From: Candidatus Methanoperedens sp.
Lineage (GTDB): Archaea; Halobacteriota; Methanosarcinia; Methanosarcinales; Methanoperedenaceae
Length of the DNA stretch: 64,000 nucleotides
Direction of reading: 5' to 3'
NCBI GenBank assembly: GCA_012026835.1
Contig: VEPN01000003.1
Location: 57,358 to 121,357 of the forward strand
Positions 36,932 through 45,473 of the stretch are shown here, piece after piece (position 1 is the stretch's first letter; each line of letters begins with the position of its first letter). The notes below the pieces were generated by a model. That model saw only the letters and a list, made by a program, of their open reading frames with translations, was not told the DNA's origin and did no database searches. Made by a program: the position numbers and the translations under genes.

Positions 36932-38248
36932 TCATCTTCCAGCCAAAGCGCTGGGTTCAGCCCCGCCATGCCAGCTTTTCCTCGGGCGCATCCTTACCAC
37001 ATGGGCCGCCTCGGAGATATCATCTATAATAAATGCTACTCCCTTTTCCATTCCCATTTTCCTTAAAGCATCCCCTATACTCTCACGCATATATGTTGGC
37101 CGTATAGATTCCAGCGCGCTTATATCATCCTGCGCAGTCAGGCGGTGACATATGATGATATCGCTCTGTGAGAGCACGTCTGAATGAAGCGCTGCGGGTC
37201 TCTGGGTAGAAAGTATAATAGAAAGGCCAGGCTGGCGTCCCTGCCTCAGCCACTCATTTACAAGCATGCTTGTTGCGGGATTTCCACATTCCCTGGGCAG
37301 GAATATCTGTGCTTCGTCTATGAACATCCATACCATGGGAATACCTTTTTCGACAGAGGTATCCCCCATATCTATTCGTTCATAGGACCGGCGGGCTTTA
37401 ATTCTCCCATCGTAGATTTTTTTGCTTAAAATTTTGATAACAATCGCTCTTATATTTTCATTATCAAGCGAGCTGAGATCAAGTATGCTCACAGCGCCAC
37501 CCCGTATTATGTCGTTGATATTAATTCCCTTTTCTTCAAATATACCCCATGACCCGGCTGCCTGAAAATAGTTCAGGACTGCATTCCTGACGGCTTTTTC
37601 TTCTTCTTCGTTCTTACTGATGTTTTCCATGATTCTCTTTAAAGAGTATATTCCGTAATTTTCTCTCATCTCGGTTATGGTTTTAATCAGAAGTATCCCA
37701 AGAGAGCTTAAGGAATCAACACCAAATAACGAACACCAGTCATGACCTGAAAGTTCTGCAGCCGAAATGGAAATCGGTTTTACATCTATGTGCATTTCAT
37801 TATAATGCCTTACATTACCTGAAGGAACATAGACATCAATATCAAATCCTTCAGGCGACAGCCCCCATCTGGAGAGGAGAGCGTTTTCTTTTTTATTTCC
37901 ATGCCGCATCGTCCAGAATATCCCCATTGTATCGACAACAAGAGCTGCAATATTGTTTTTTACCTCGGGTGAAAGCGATGCAAGTTCTTCTATTAGCGTA
38001 CCCATTGTGTAGGATTTGCCATAGCCGCGTTTTCCACAGATAAGTATAACATGGGGTCTCAGGGCATCCATGTAAACCTGAGAGCCCATAGACATATCCA
38101 GCGCCAGATAACGTCCCACATTCAAAGTGCCTGTACTGATATCGGTGTCCCTTCTGCCGATTAAATATTGTTTAAGTGTAACACCGGATTTTTTTAGGTC
38201 CCTGGTCGCCATATTGTCCATGACTGCCACTATGAAGGTTGCCTGCAT
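36932..38248 (-). CDS. HerA-like ATPase (DUF87), second copy, without NurA neighbour
   Basis: A 438-residue P-loop ATPase with Walker A LICGKRGYGKSYTMGTLIEE near 72 and Walker B MVWMFIDEAQIFLPREC near 320, followed by the arginine/sensor region LSTQRPAALHSDVLSQSD. It is not closely similar to the 613-residue HerA in the island and has no NurA downstream. Starts at 38248 or at an internal ATG at 38221 (MDNMATRD) are both possible. It precedes a Fic gene by 24 bp on the same strand order, so the Fic gene is transcribed first. It may move DNA or remodel a membrane/nucleoid target. Confidence 0.8.
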   Translation of the reverse strand: MQATFIVAVMDNMATRDLKKSGVTLKQYLIGRRDTDISTGTLNVGRYLALDMSMGSQVYMDALRPHVILICGKRGYGKSYTMGTLIEELASLSPEVKNNIAALVVDTMGIFWTMRHGNKKENALLSRWGLSPEGFDIDVYVPSGNVRHYNEMHIDVKPISISAAELSGHDWCSLFGVDSLSSLGILLIKTITEMRENYGIYSLKRIMENISKNEEEEKAVRNAVLNYFQAAGSWGIFEEKGININDIIRGGAVSILDLSSLDNENIRAIVIKILSKKIYDGRIKARRSYERIDMGDTSVEKGIPMVWMFIDEAQIFLPRECGNPATSMLVNEWLRQGRQPGLSIILSTQRPAALHSDVLSQSDIIICHRLTAQDDISALESIRPTYMRESIGDALRKMGMEKGVAFIIDDISEAAHVVRMRPRKSWHGGAEPSALAGR

Positions 38249-38272
38249 TAACCTATTGTTTTATTCGCATCG

Positions 38273-39184
38273 TTATTTCTTCCCATGTCCTGATACATAC
38301 TCTCCCACAGCGCGTTTTGATGAATACCACACTCTCCCCGTTTTTATGGAATCCAGGAACCCCTGTCTTGCCCGCAGGCTCAGGTACTCCTGGGAATAAG
38401 GGGTTTCCCTGGCAAGTTCTTTAAGAGGCAGCAATTTATCATTTCCTCCAAAAGTTGAAAGGTGCAATGAGAGGCTCTCATCAACGGCCTTTGCAATGAA
38501 GTTGGCAAAAGGCGCAGGATTTCCCGCATCTGCCGCCTTAAGAGACCTGAAATATCTCATTTTGTCCCCTTTTTTAAGGATTATGGGCGGATAATCCCGG
38601 GCAATCAAATACAGGTTTGTCAGCAAACGCGCTACCCTGCCATTGCCATCAACGAATGGATGAAAATTCAAAAATCCATGATGCAGGAAAGCAGAAATTC
38701 CAACAGGATGCATATTGCTCCATGAGATTTCTTTTATTAGTTTATCCATCAATCTGATTACTTGCGACCAGTCAGGTGATGTTGTCCTGATATTTTTATC
38801 CCGGTATTTGCCTGCATCTTCAAGAATGCCTCCCATGACAGTTTCGTGGATTTGCAGGATCGTATCATGTTCAATCTCTTTCTTCTTTCCTGCGATATCC
38901 TCTATCAGGTCATATGCCTTTGCGCTATTGATAGCCTCAAGATGCTCACGCAGTGTTTTACCGCCTGTCGTTATTCCCTCTTCAATAACGAGCCTGGTCT
39001 CAGGAAGTGTCAGCGTATTCCCCCCTATCGCGTTTGAATGATAGGTATGCTGTAAACGCAGGTCTTCACGGAACCTTTTTACTGCATCTTTCGGTAGAGG
39101 ATGCATGGAGTTGAGCCTTTTGGTCTTCTCTTTGATACGCAGAAGAATATCTTCCTGGATCAGGGATGTATCGGTATTTGACAT
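38273..39184 (-). CDS. Fic-domain protein (AMPylase family)
   Basis: A 303-residue Fic protein expected to attach AMP, or another nucleotide moiety, to a hydroxyl of a target protein. The active loop HPFVDGNGR is at residues 175-183, with the catalytic His175, and FLHHGFLNFHPF leads into it. The N-terminal helix reads HSNAIGGNTLTLPE (49-62). In auto-inhibited Fic proteins this place usually has S/T-x3-E-G/N; here the Glu is Gly54. A C-terminal winged-helix-like region follows (LKELARETPYSQEYLSLRAR). It is upstream of the HerA-like ATPase gene in the same direction. Confidence 0.9.
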   Translation of the reverse strand: MSNTDTSLIQEDILLRIKEKTKRLNSMHPLPKDAVKRFREDLRLQHTYHSNAIGGNTLTLPETRLVIEEGITTGGKTLREHLEAINSAKAYDLIEDIAGKKKEIEHDTILQIHETVMGGILEDAGKYRDKNIRTTSPDWSQVIRLMDKLIKEISWSNMHPVGISAFLHHGFLNFHPFVDGNGRVARLLTNLYLIARDYPPIILKKGDKMRYFRSLKAADAGNPAPFANFIAKAVDESLSLHLSTFGGNDKLLPLKELARETPYSQEYLSLRARQGFLDSIKTGRVWYSSKRAVGEYVSGHGKK

Positions 39185-39221
39185 TAATTAGTATATACGA
39201 TATAAGATTATTAGTATATAT

Positions 39222-39905
39222 CTATGTCGGTAAAATTTTAAATGCTTTTGCACAATCTCTTATCCATTCCACTATCTCATCCATAAGGTCAGGCCTGAAG
39301 TCGAACATATCTGTGCCGTGTGAGTTTCCTTCCATGATATTCAGTTTCTTATCACCCGGAAACATCCCGAATAATATCCTGCTGCTGGTTGCTGCGTTCC
39401 TGGTATCGCCCTCACTCGCCACAATATATACAGCGCCGGAGTATTTTCTTGCAAGGTCTGGTGTTTTTATTCCCCTGTAATCAACGCCCGGAGATAAAAG
39501 TACAAGAAGCCTGACATCAGTATCCATCGATGCTTTCCACAGGGCGAGGTTTGCTCCTATACTTGCGCCTGCTATCGCAAGCCTTGATGTATCTGCACCT
39601 TTATATGATAGGAATTCCTTTGCAGAGTCAACATCGTATATGGATTCCCTGTGTTCTTCATCCAGGAACTTCTTATAATCTATTTTCATATCATCCTTAT
39701 CTATGCTTTCGCCATGCCCGCGCAGGTCAATTGCAAGTACGGCAAAACCCATTTTTTGAAGAAAAGAAGCAAATAAGTTCCAGCTTTCTTTTGTTGAGGG
39801 CATCATATGAAGCAATAGAAAAGCGGGAGCATGTGCTTTTTGAGGTTTGAAGTAATTTCCTGTTACCGTTACACCGTCTTTTGTCCTGAAATTTATCTTT
39901 TCCAT
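39222..39905 (-). CDS. Alpha/beta hydrolase (dienelactone hydrolase/esterase-like)
   Basis: A 227-residue serine hydrolase. The oxyanion strand HAPAFLLLHMMPSTKES near 25, VLAIDLRGHGES near 55, the nucleophile elbow LAIAGASIGANLAL (Ser in GASIG near 112), an acid in VASEGDTR near 167 and the final His in EGNSHGTDMF near 198 form a full catalytic triad. The start at 39905 follows a short tandem repeat tract; five further codons upstream are possible. It lies directly after the ribbon-helix-helix gene. Natural substrate unknown. Confidence 0.85.
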   Translation of the reverse strand: MEKINFRTKDGVTVTGNYFKPQKAHAPAFLLLHMMPSTKESWNLFASFLQKMGFAVLAIDLRGHGESIDKDDMKIDYKKFLDEEHRESIYDVDSAKEFLSYKGADTSRLAIAGASIGANLALWKASMDTDVRLLVLLSPGVDYRGIKTPDLARKYSGAVYIVASEGDTRNAATSSRILFGMFPGDKKLNIMEGNSHGTDMFDFRPDLMDEIVEWIRDCAKAFKILPT

Positions 39906-39933
39906 ATCACGAAATATCACGAAATATCACGAA
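39904..39933. repeat. Three perfect tandem copies of a 10-bp unit
   Basis: ATATCACGAA occurs three times in a row. The tract covers the 21-bp gap between the ribbon-helix-helix gene and the hydrolase gene, the former's stop codon, and the hydrolase start. On the coding (minus) strand it reads TTCGTGATAT, so GTGAT boxes precede the hydrolase ATG. Confidence 0.9.
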
Positions 39934-41369
39934 AGCTGTATTAATACTTCGCAGAAACTGTCTCCCTTTATCAGGGACTTCTTTATTTCAAACCATGCCT
40001 TATTGCCGAAAGCATAGTTGAGTGCGCCTTTGAAGACCTCCTGTATGGTCTGGCATGCATATACATCAATAGTATTTCCTTCATCAACGATATTGCATTT
40101 CCTGACTGTATAAAGAAGATTCTTTTTCTCGGCTATCCATTCGCTTTCTATCCTGAGTTTGGAATGGATTATTTCGAAAGCGTTTTTTAAAGTTTCCATA
40201 TTCCAGCTTTTAATCCCTTTTTCTTTTTCGTATTCCTGCATGAGGGATTTACCTATTCTCCTTCCTAAAACTGTCAGGGATAAGGATATATCAGGCATAT
40301 CCTTGAGGCCTTTTAGAAACGCCATGAACACTATTAATTCCTGGTCCACCCTGCTGTTGCTGATCTTTAAATTATCCACTATCTCATTAATCTTGATGCC
40401 CACATCCGGCCTGTGGTCCAGCACGATCATATTCGCGGTTGACTTTGCATCGTACAGGTGGCCATTTGCTTCCATGAGCGTTACAAGGCTTTTTTTAAGT
40501 TTTTCTATTACATCCGTGTTCCTGTAATTATGGAACATTATTATTGATTCCCTGTCTATCTCTACCCTGTCAACGACCCTTGAAGTCTCGTAAACTTCCT
40601 TTACAAGTGAAAGCATTTCCTTAAGAGGTATTTCGTGGATCGGTTTTCTTGCCATGGTCTCGATGGCGATTTCTCCCATAGGGATTTTTCCTGCCAGCAG
40701 ATCCTCAAAGTAGTTCCTGTGGATAGTGACCATGTTATAATTGCTCAGGACATGCCTGTTGATTACTGTTTTCCAGAAATCGGGATTACTTTTGATTGCG
40801 TTTGTTACCTCATCCATATCTCCAAAAAAGTTAATTACGCTACTAATGGCATCTTTGTTATTCGTTTTTGATAATCCGATATTGATATAACCTTCAGATT
40901 CCGAAACAGATACTACTTCAAGCGGTGACTGTCCGGCTGAACTTTTCACAAGGTACTGGGAGAGTATACAGGCAATGAGTTTTATTTTTTGGTTATGGCC
41001 CTTTATTTCTATATGTACATTTGAAGGAGAATTATCTTTATCAGACTTTATGACGACTCCAATGTCCCAATCAAGTTCTTTGAACTTGCATTTAAGATGG
41101 TCTTCAAGCTTTCTCATCGAGTTTATAAGTGAGGGGTCTATCAGTTCATCCAGTACATTTTCAGGGACCAGCAGCCCGTTCATCTCATCCAGCATCCATT
41201 TAAACAGAGAATTGTCAATTATAGCTACATTCTTGGATGAACGGCTCTTGTCTGCTTCGTCGATTATTTCCCTTATTGCGGCACTGAAATTGCCGTTATG
41301 TTTCTGGACATAAGGTTCTATCTTCTCGATACAATCTTTGTCAAGTGAGATATGTCTTGTAACTATCAT
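39927..41369 (-). CDS. Hypothetical protein with N-terminal ribbon-helix-helix-like segment
   Basis: A 480-residue soluble protein not recognised as a whole. The first 45 residues (TRHISLDKDCIEKIEPYVQK, then a helix with SAAIREIIDEADK) look like a ribbon-helix-helix DNA-binding or oligomerisation module. The rest alternates beta-rich parts (IHIEIKGHNQKIKL-like, about 115-190) and long helices, and the end FGNKAWFEIKKSLIKGDSF resembles the ligand-binding V4R/heme-NO fold in pattern only. It may be a sensor-regulator. The last 3 bases overlap the tandem repeat before the hydrolase gene. Confidence is for the gene, not for a role. Confidence 0.65.
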   Translation of the reverse strand: MIVTRHISLDKDCIEKIEPYVQKHNGNFSAAIREIIDEADKSRSSKNVAIIDNSLFKWMLDEMNGLLVPENVLDELIDPSLINSMRKLEDHLKCKFKELDWDIGVVIKSDKDNSPSNVHIEIKGHNQKIKLIACILSQYLVKSSAGQSPLEVVSVSESEGYINIGLSKTNNKDAISSVINFFGDMDEVTNAIKSNPDFWKTVINRHVLSNYNMVTIHRNYFEDLLAGKIPMGEIAIETMARKPIHEIPLKEMLSLVKEVYETSRVVDRVEIDRESIIMFHNYRNTDVIEKLKKSLVTLMEANGHLYDAKSTANMIVLDHRPDVGIKINEIVDNLKISNSRVDQELIVFMAFLKGLKDMPDISLSLTVLGRRIGKSLMQEYEKEKGIKSWNMETLKNAFEIIHSKLRIESEWIAEKKNLLYTVRKCNIVDEGNTIDVYACQTIQEVFKGALNYAFGNKAWFEIKKSLIKGDSFCEVLIQLS

Positions 41370-41476
41370 ACGCCAGGATTTCCCGGTCAGGTTTCTTACC
41401 AGTTCCTACCATTTGTCCACCAACCGTTCTATGTTCGAATGTATGCGAACGGCGTATATATAGTTTACGCAAATTT

Positions 41477-42241
41477 TTATTTCAGGTTGCGAAGATAATT
41501 CAGGCTGGCTTTTCCTTCCTCGACAGTCCTTGCTTCTGTGACAAATCTTCCCTTATATCCTTTGAATTTCCCGATGACCTCTTGCCAGTTTATGTTCCCC
41601 TTGCCAAGTTCAAGATGTTCATCGTGCCTGCCCTTATTATCGTGGAGATGAACATGGATAACACTGCCCAGGTCAGCGAGGAATTCTTTTACCATGCCGT
41701 TAGTGTTCGCATGCCCTATATCCAGGGTAAGTCCCACATTTTCCCGTTCCAGGGACTCGATCATCCCAAGAATCTCCCCCGGGTGTTTACCAAGAATGAA
41801 CTGCATGTTCACCATATTTTCAACCCCGATCTTTATGCCAAAATCATTGGCGAAATCGCAGACAGCCCTCAGGCCTTCGATATTCTGGCGCCATGCCATC
41901 TCTGGTATCTGCATGCCAAGGGGAGACAGGTGCCCTGGATGTACCACGGCGAGCTCTACGAAGTCTGATGCCCTCTCAATGCACTTTGTCATCTGCCTGA
42001 CAGTCTCTTTCCATATCGGATGGTTCAGGCTTGCAAGATTGAGATCAGAAAAGGGAATGTGCAGAGTGAGAACGAGATTAGTTGTCTCGATAATGTTCTT
42101 TATTTCCATAAGAGTTTCGTCATTTAACTGTTGTTTTCCTTCGCTGACGACTTCCCAGCCTGTGAAGCCAAGCTCTTCAAGGTCATAAGCCCAATCAAAA
42201 GGATTATTCACGAGGGCAAGGGATGAGAAACTTACTTCCAT
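41477..42241 (-). CDS. Sugar phosphate isomerase/epimerase-like TIM barrel (AP endonuclease 2 family)
   Basis: A 254-residue xylose-isomerase-like TIM barrel. GWEVVSEGKQQL (strand 2), LTLHIPFSDLNLASLN near 58, VVHPGHLSPLG near 99 with metal-binding His, GVENMVNMQF near 139, LTLDIGHANTNGM near 174 and VHLHDNKGRHDEHLELGKG near 193 supply the expected Glu, Asp and His metal ligands. This fold covers epimerases, isomerases and endonuclease IV; the shortened motifs favour a small-molecule enzyme. It is a single gene. Confidence 0.85.
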   Translation of the reverse strand: MEVSFSSLALVNNPFDWAYDLEELGFTGWEVVSEGKQQLNDETLMEIKNIIETTNLVLTLHIPFSDLNLASLNHPIWKETVRQMTKCIERASDFVELAVVHPGHLSPLGMQIPEMAWRQNIEGLRAVCDFANDFGIKIGVENMVNMQFILGKHPGEILGMIESLERENVGLTLDIGHANTNGMVKEFLADLGSVIHVHLHDNKGRHDEHLELGKGNINWQEVIGKFKGYKGRFVTEARTVEEGKASLNYLRNLK

Positions 42242-42368
42242 GGGGGGCTTATTTGCTTTTATGGTATATGGGTTTAATTATCGGAAATTTACACGCTTCA
42301 CAAATCTTTCACAACTCTGTATATATACATCGTTGGAATAATTATTATGCAAAAAGGGTGATGTAAAA

Positions 42369-42716
42369 ATGCATTCATTATATCATTCAACACTTTCAAG
42401 CGGCTCAATTATACTTGGACTGATAGGATTCTATTTTGTGGTCAGGATCTGGATGAAATGGAAAAATTTAGATAAGGATGTCTTTAAAGCAAGGGTTTTC
42501 CTGGATAAAAATTTCCTGGAAAAGAACTGGATTTTAGTTTTTCTATCGGGTGCTTCTCTAACAATCCATCAATTCCTGGAATTCATAAAATACTCAAATT
42601 ATTTTATAAGTGAGTGGTCAGAAACGTTATCTGCGGCATTAGGATTTTTGGCACTTGTGTTCCTTGTTATACTCGCTTATGAATGGTTCAAATTTATTGT
42701 ACCCCATAAAACATGA
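42369..42716 (+). CDS. Small membrane protein, three helices
   Basis: A 115-residue protein with three predicted membrane helices (about 10-28, 53-70 and 86-108) separated by a charged loop (WMKWKNLDKDVFKARVFL). No family was recognised. A TATA-like TGTATATATAC sits about 50 bp upstream and the leader has AAGGGTGATG before the ATG. The distance of promoter and start suggests a short 5' leader. Confidence 0.6.
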   Translation: MHSLYHSTLSSGSIILGLIGFYFVVRIWMKWKNLDKDVFKARVFLDKNFLEKNWILVFLSGASLTIHQFLEFIKYSNYFISEWSETLSAALGFLALVFLVILAYEWFKFIVPHKT

Positions 42717-42782
42717 AAGGGATTTATTACGTATTAACAGGATTAATGCCGGGTATTATCCTGTGTTCGATTAAAACCAATG

Positions 42783-43094
42783 TTAGATTGCATCTTCAAG
42801 CAACATCTCTATATCTTCCTGCACCTCGTCATCAAGTTCGATTCTGTGAGCCTTTGCCAGTTCTTTCAGTTCCCGCGCAACCATTACCATATCACCCGAA
42901 TCAATTTCTTCATCCATTTCAAGTACGTATTTATATTGGCCGGCTGCCTCAGCAAAGCATCCGCCTCTTTCCAGGAAACGCGCGAACCTTATATGAACCC
43001 AGTGAAAATCAGGCACTTCCTTCAATAGTTTTTCGTACTCCAATAACCCCTCTTCCCGCCTTCCCAGTATATCGAGATAATCCGCCTCATCCAT
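42783..43094 (-). CDS. Small TPR-like helical protein
   Basis: A 103-residue, acidic, all-helical protein. The pattern EGLLEYEKLLKEVPDFHWVH followed by RFARFLERGGCFAEAAGQYK and YVLEMDEEID has the Gly/Ala/Tyr/Pro spacing of tetratricopeptide repeats (W/L-x2-LG-x8-A/G pattern), so it is probably a protein-interaction adaptor. The start was set at the ATG at 43094 (MDEADYL); an in-frame upstream codon is near the divergent aspartate kinase start. It lies between and opposite to the membrane protein and lysC. Confidence 0.6.
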   Translation of the reverse strand: MDEADYLDILGRREEGLLEYEKLLKEVPDFHWVHIRFARFLERGGCFAEAAGQYKYVLEMDEEIDSGDMVMVARELKELAKAHRIELDDEVQEDIEMLLEDAI

Positions 43095-43147
43095 TCTGCA
43101 AACAATGCACAATCTTTAATAGAACTGCAAACGATTGGAATGCCCAT

Positions 43148-44548
43148 ATGAGACTTGTGATGAAATTCGGAGGCACTTCTGTGGGCGATGGCGGCCGCAT
43201 GAAGCACGTCGCCGAGCTTGCAAAAGAATACAGAGACAGCGGAAATGAAATAGTCCTTGTTACATCCGCCTTAAGCGGGGTCACGGATGCGCTCCTTAGG
43301 AATGCAAAGGAAGCCTCAGATAGCGGGAAAACCTCGTCAATAAAAGAATTTATTGCCGACCTGACAAAACAGCATCATAAGGCTGCCCACGATGCTATAG
43401 GACAGAACGGTATCGTTGAAAAAGTAACAGGAGAAATAGATTCCCGCATAGAGGAACTTGAGAAGGCCCTCATTGGCATCTGCTATCTTGGCGAACTTAC
43501 CGCAAGATCGATAGATTACATCTCTTCATACGGGGAAAGGCTTGCAGCGCCAATACTCTGTGGCTCTATTAACTCTCTCGGAGTAAAATCCCGCTCTTTC
43601 ACAGGAGGCGAGGCAGGAATTATAACTACTGATGAGTACGGTAATGCAAAGCCGCTTGAAATAACATATTCCCTGATAAAGGAAAGGATCGAACCCCTCT
43701 TGAATGACGGTATCCCGGTGGTAACAGGCTTTATCGGTGAGACAGAATCCGGTATCATCACAACCCTCGGGCGCGGAGGTTCTGATTTCTCGGCATCCAT
43801 TATCGGGGCTGCGCTGAAAGCAGATGAGATATGGCTCTGGAAAGAAGTGCACGGTATCCTTACAACAGATCCCAAGATCGTACCTGAAGCCCAGACAATA
43901 CCCGTGATTTCGTACATCGAAGCAATGGAACTTTCTTATTTCGGCGCCAAGGTGCTGCATCCCAGGGCTATCGAGCCTGCAATAAGACATGGAATACCCG
44001 TGAGAGTCAAAAATACATTCCATCCCGATTTCCCAGGCACTATTGTTGTAAAAGACCAGAAACAGAGCAAGGATATCGTAAAAGCTGTGACAGTTATCAG
44101 GAATGTCGCGCTCATCAATATTTCAGGCGCAGGAATGGTCGGGACAATAGGTGTGGCGGCGCGTGTATTTACAACTCTTGCAAATGCAGGGGTCAATATT
44201 ATAATGATCAGCCAGGGCTCTTCAGAGGCGAACATATCCCTTGTTGTTGATGAGAACCATCTCGAAAGGGCGGTAAAGTCCATAAAGTCCGAATTCAAGA
44301 ACGGGATAATCAAAGAAGTGACACAGGATAGCAATATCTCTGTGGTTGCGGTCGTGGGTGCAGGAATGGCAAATACGCCGGGGGTTGCAGGAAGGGTTTT
44401 CGGGGCGCTTGGTAAAGCGAAAGTGAACGTGATTATGATAAGCCAGGGTTCATCACAGCACAATATTTCCTTTGCCGTAAGTGGAGAAGGAGCGAAAAAA
44501 GCTGTCCAGGTACTTCATAAGGAGTTCGGCCTTGAACTCTCTAAATAA
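43148..44548 (+). CDS. lysC: Aspartate kinase
   Basis: A 466-residue kinase that phosphorylates L-aspartate, the first step to Lys, Met and Thr. RLVMKFGGTSVGDGGRMK opens the protein, GFIGETESGIITTLGRGGSD near 198 binds ATP, and two C-terminal ACT domains follow (around AGMVGTIGVAARVFTTLANA near 330 and AGMANTPGVAGRVFGALGKA near 408), each with a NIIMISQGSS or NVIMISQGSS segment, which bind the feedback amino acid. The ATG at 43148 was chosen because it starts the conserved core; the frame stays open upstream but that part overlaps the TPR-like gene and has no conservation. Confidence 0.95.
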   Translation: MRLVMKFGGTSVGDGGRMKHVAELAKEYRDSGNEIVLVTSALSGVTDALLRNAKEASDSGKTSSIKEFIADLTKQHHKAAHDAIGQNGIVEKVTGEIDSRIEELEKALIGICYLGELTARSIDYISSYGERLAAPILCGSINSLGVKSRSFTGGEAGIITTDEYGNAKPLEITYSLIKERIEPLLNDGIPVVTGFIGETESGIITTLGRGGSDFSASIIGAALKADEIWLWKEVHGILTTDPKIVPEAQTIPVISYIEAMELSYFGAKVLHPRAIEPAIRHGIPVRVKNTFHPDFPGTIVVKDQKQSKDIVKAVTVIRNVALINISGAGMVGTIGVAARVFTTLANAGVNIIMISQGSSEANISLVVDENHLERAVKSIKSEFKNGIIKEVTQDSNISVVAVVGAGMANTPGVAGRVFGALGKAKVNVIMISQGSSQHNISFAVSGEGAKKAVQVLHKEFGLELSK

Positions 44549-44554
44549 AGCCCC

Positions 44555-44782
44555 ATGATAGATATAAACAATCTTCCCTTTATTCCAAAAGCCGTACTCC
44601 TTATAGGCTTTTCACTGGGAATCGCATCTTTTATTCTGTTCCTCCGTTACCCGATCATTTTGATCCTGATGAAGTATAGTCCCGATTACCGGGAATTTAT
44701 AAAAAGAACAATTGCAAAGAATAAGCAAAAAAAACATTCTTATTATGAGAAAAATTATCTTCGTCACAGGAAATCCTCATAA
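44555..44782 (+). CDS. Small single-pass membrane protein
   Basis: A 75-residue protein with a hydrophobic helix region (KAVLLIGFSLGIASFILFLR and the next 8 residues) and a basic C-terminal tail (KRTIAKNKQKKHSYYEKN). It starts 6 bp after lysC and its 3' end overlaps the start of the XTP pyrophosphatase gene by 38 bp. Function is unknown; a spacer ORF without product is also possible. Confidence 0.45.
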   Translation: MIDINNLPFIPKAVLLIGFSLGIASFILFLRYPIILILMKYSPDYREFIKRTIAKNKQKKHSYYEKNYLRHRKSS

Positions 44783-45299
44783 GGTAAGGGAAGCAGAGGA
44801 AATACTGTCACCTCTTGGTATAAATGTTGAGCAAAACAATTGCGGGTATCCCGAACTGCAGGAGGATGAACTTTCGCCGATAGCAGCATTCGGGGCAGAG
44901 TGGGCCGCAAACCTGCTGGATAATGAAGTCATGGTAGATGATTCAGGCCTGTTCATCGAAGCGCTGGGTGAGTTTCCTGGCCCGTATTCAGCATATGTCT
45001 TCGATACGCTGGGAAATAAAAGGGTCCTGAAATTGATGGAGGATGAGATAAATAGGCGTGCGGTTTTCAGATGTGCGATCGGATACTGCCGGCCTGGTGA
45101 GAAGGCCCTGGTTTTTCCAGGAGATGTGGAAGGGGAAATATCAAAAGAAATGCGTGGAAATGCAGGTTTCGGATACGACCCTATTTTTGAGGTGAACGGT
45201 ATGACTTTCGGGGAAATGGAAGATAACGAGAAGAATAGTTTGTCCCACAGATACCGGGCGCTTTTGAAGTTGGCAGAGTGGCTGAAAGAGGGACATTGA
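44745..45299 (+). CDS. rdgB: XTP/dITP diphosphatase (RdgB/HAM1 family)
   Basis: A 184-residue nucleotide-sanitising enzyme that hydrolyses (d)ITP and XTP to monophosphates. KIIFVTGNPHKVREAEEIL, the acidic MVDDSGLFIEALGEFPGPYS near 60, and GYDPIFEVNGMTFGEM near 145 are diagnostic, as is SHRYRALLKL at the end. The ATG at 44745 was chosen since the family starts right before the conserved RKIIFVTGN; 11 extra codons upstream are possible. It overlaps the small membrane gene upstream. Confidence 0.93.
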   Translation: MRKIIFVTGNPHKVREAEEILSPLGINVEQNNCGYPELQEDELSPIAAFGAEWAANLLDNEVMVDDSGLFIEALGEFPGPYSAYVFDTLGNKRVLKLMEDEINRRAVFRCAIGYCRPGEKALVFPGDVEGEISKEMRGNAGFGYDPIFEVNGMTFGEMEDNEKNSLSHRYRALLKLAEWLKEGH

Positions 45300-45345
45300 A
45301 AGATTCAAAGGAGAACGCGTAATATAATTGTTCTATGAAAATATA

Positions 45346-45419
45346 CGGACTCGCCGCGATTCGAACGCGGGTCTGCGGGTTCGAAGCCCGCCAGGATATC
45401 CTGGCTACCCCACGAGTCC
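45346..45419 (-). tRNA. tRNA-Arg (anticodon TCG)
   Basis: On the minus strand a complete cloverleaf can be folded: acceptor stem GGACTCG with CGAGTCC (7 bp), a D arm with GG in the loop, anticodon stem GCGGG/CCCGC with loop CTTCGAA giving anticodon TCG (bases 45384-45382), a 4-base variable loop, and T stem CCGCG/CGCGG with loop TTCGAAT. There is no intron, the discriminator is G and CCA is not encoded. It reads CGA (and by wobble CGG) arginine codons. The D stem is weak, with a G-U and an apparent U-U pair. Confidence 0.93.
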
Positions 45420-45473
45420 ATGGCAGCGTGGGTTTTATAGTTAAGCTGTGTATTAAATGTTTCTTGAAGAGTT

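Noticed and set aside
42713..43147. Long N-terminal extension of aspartate kinase (frame open from 42713)
   Set aside because: The conserved kinase core begins at 43148 with RLVMKFGGTSVG; the upstream part is Pro/His-rich, unlike any kinase, and lies opposite the TPR-like gene.
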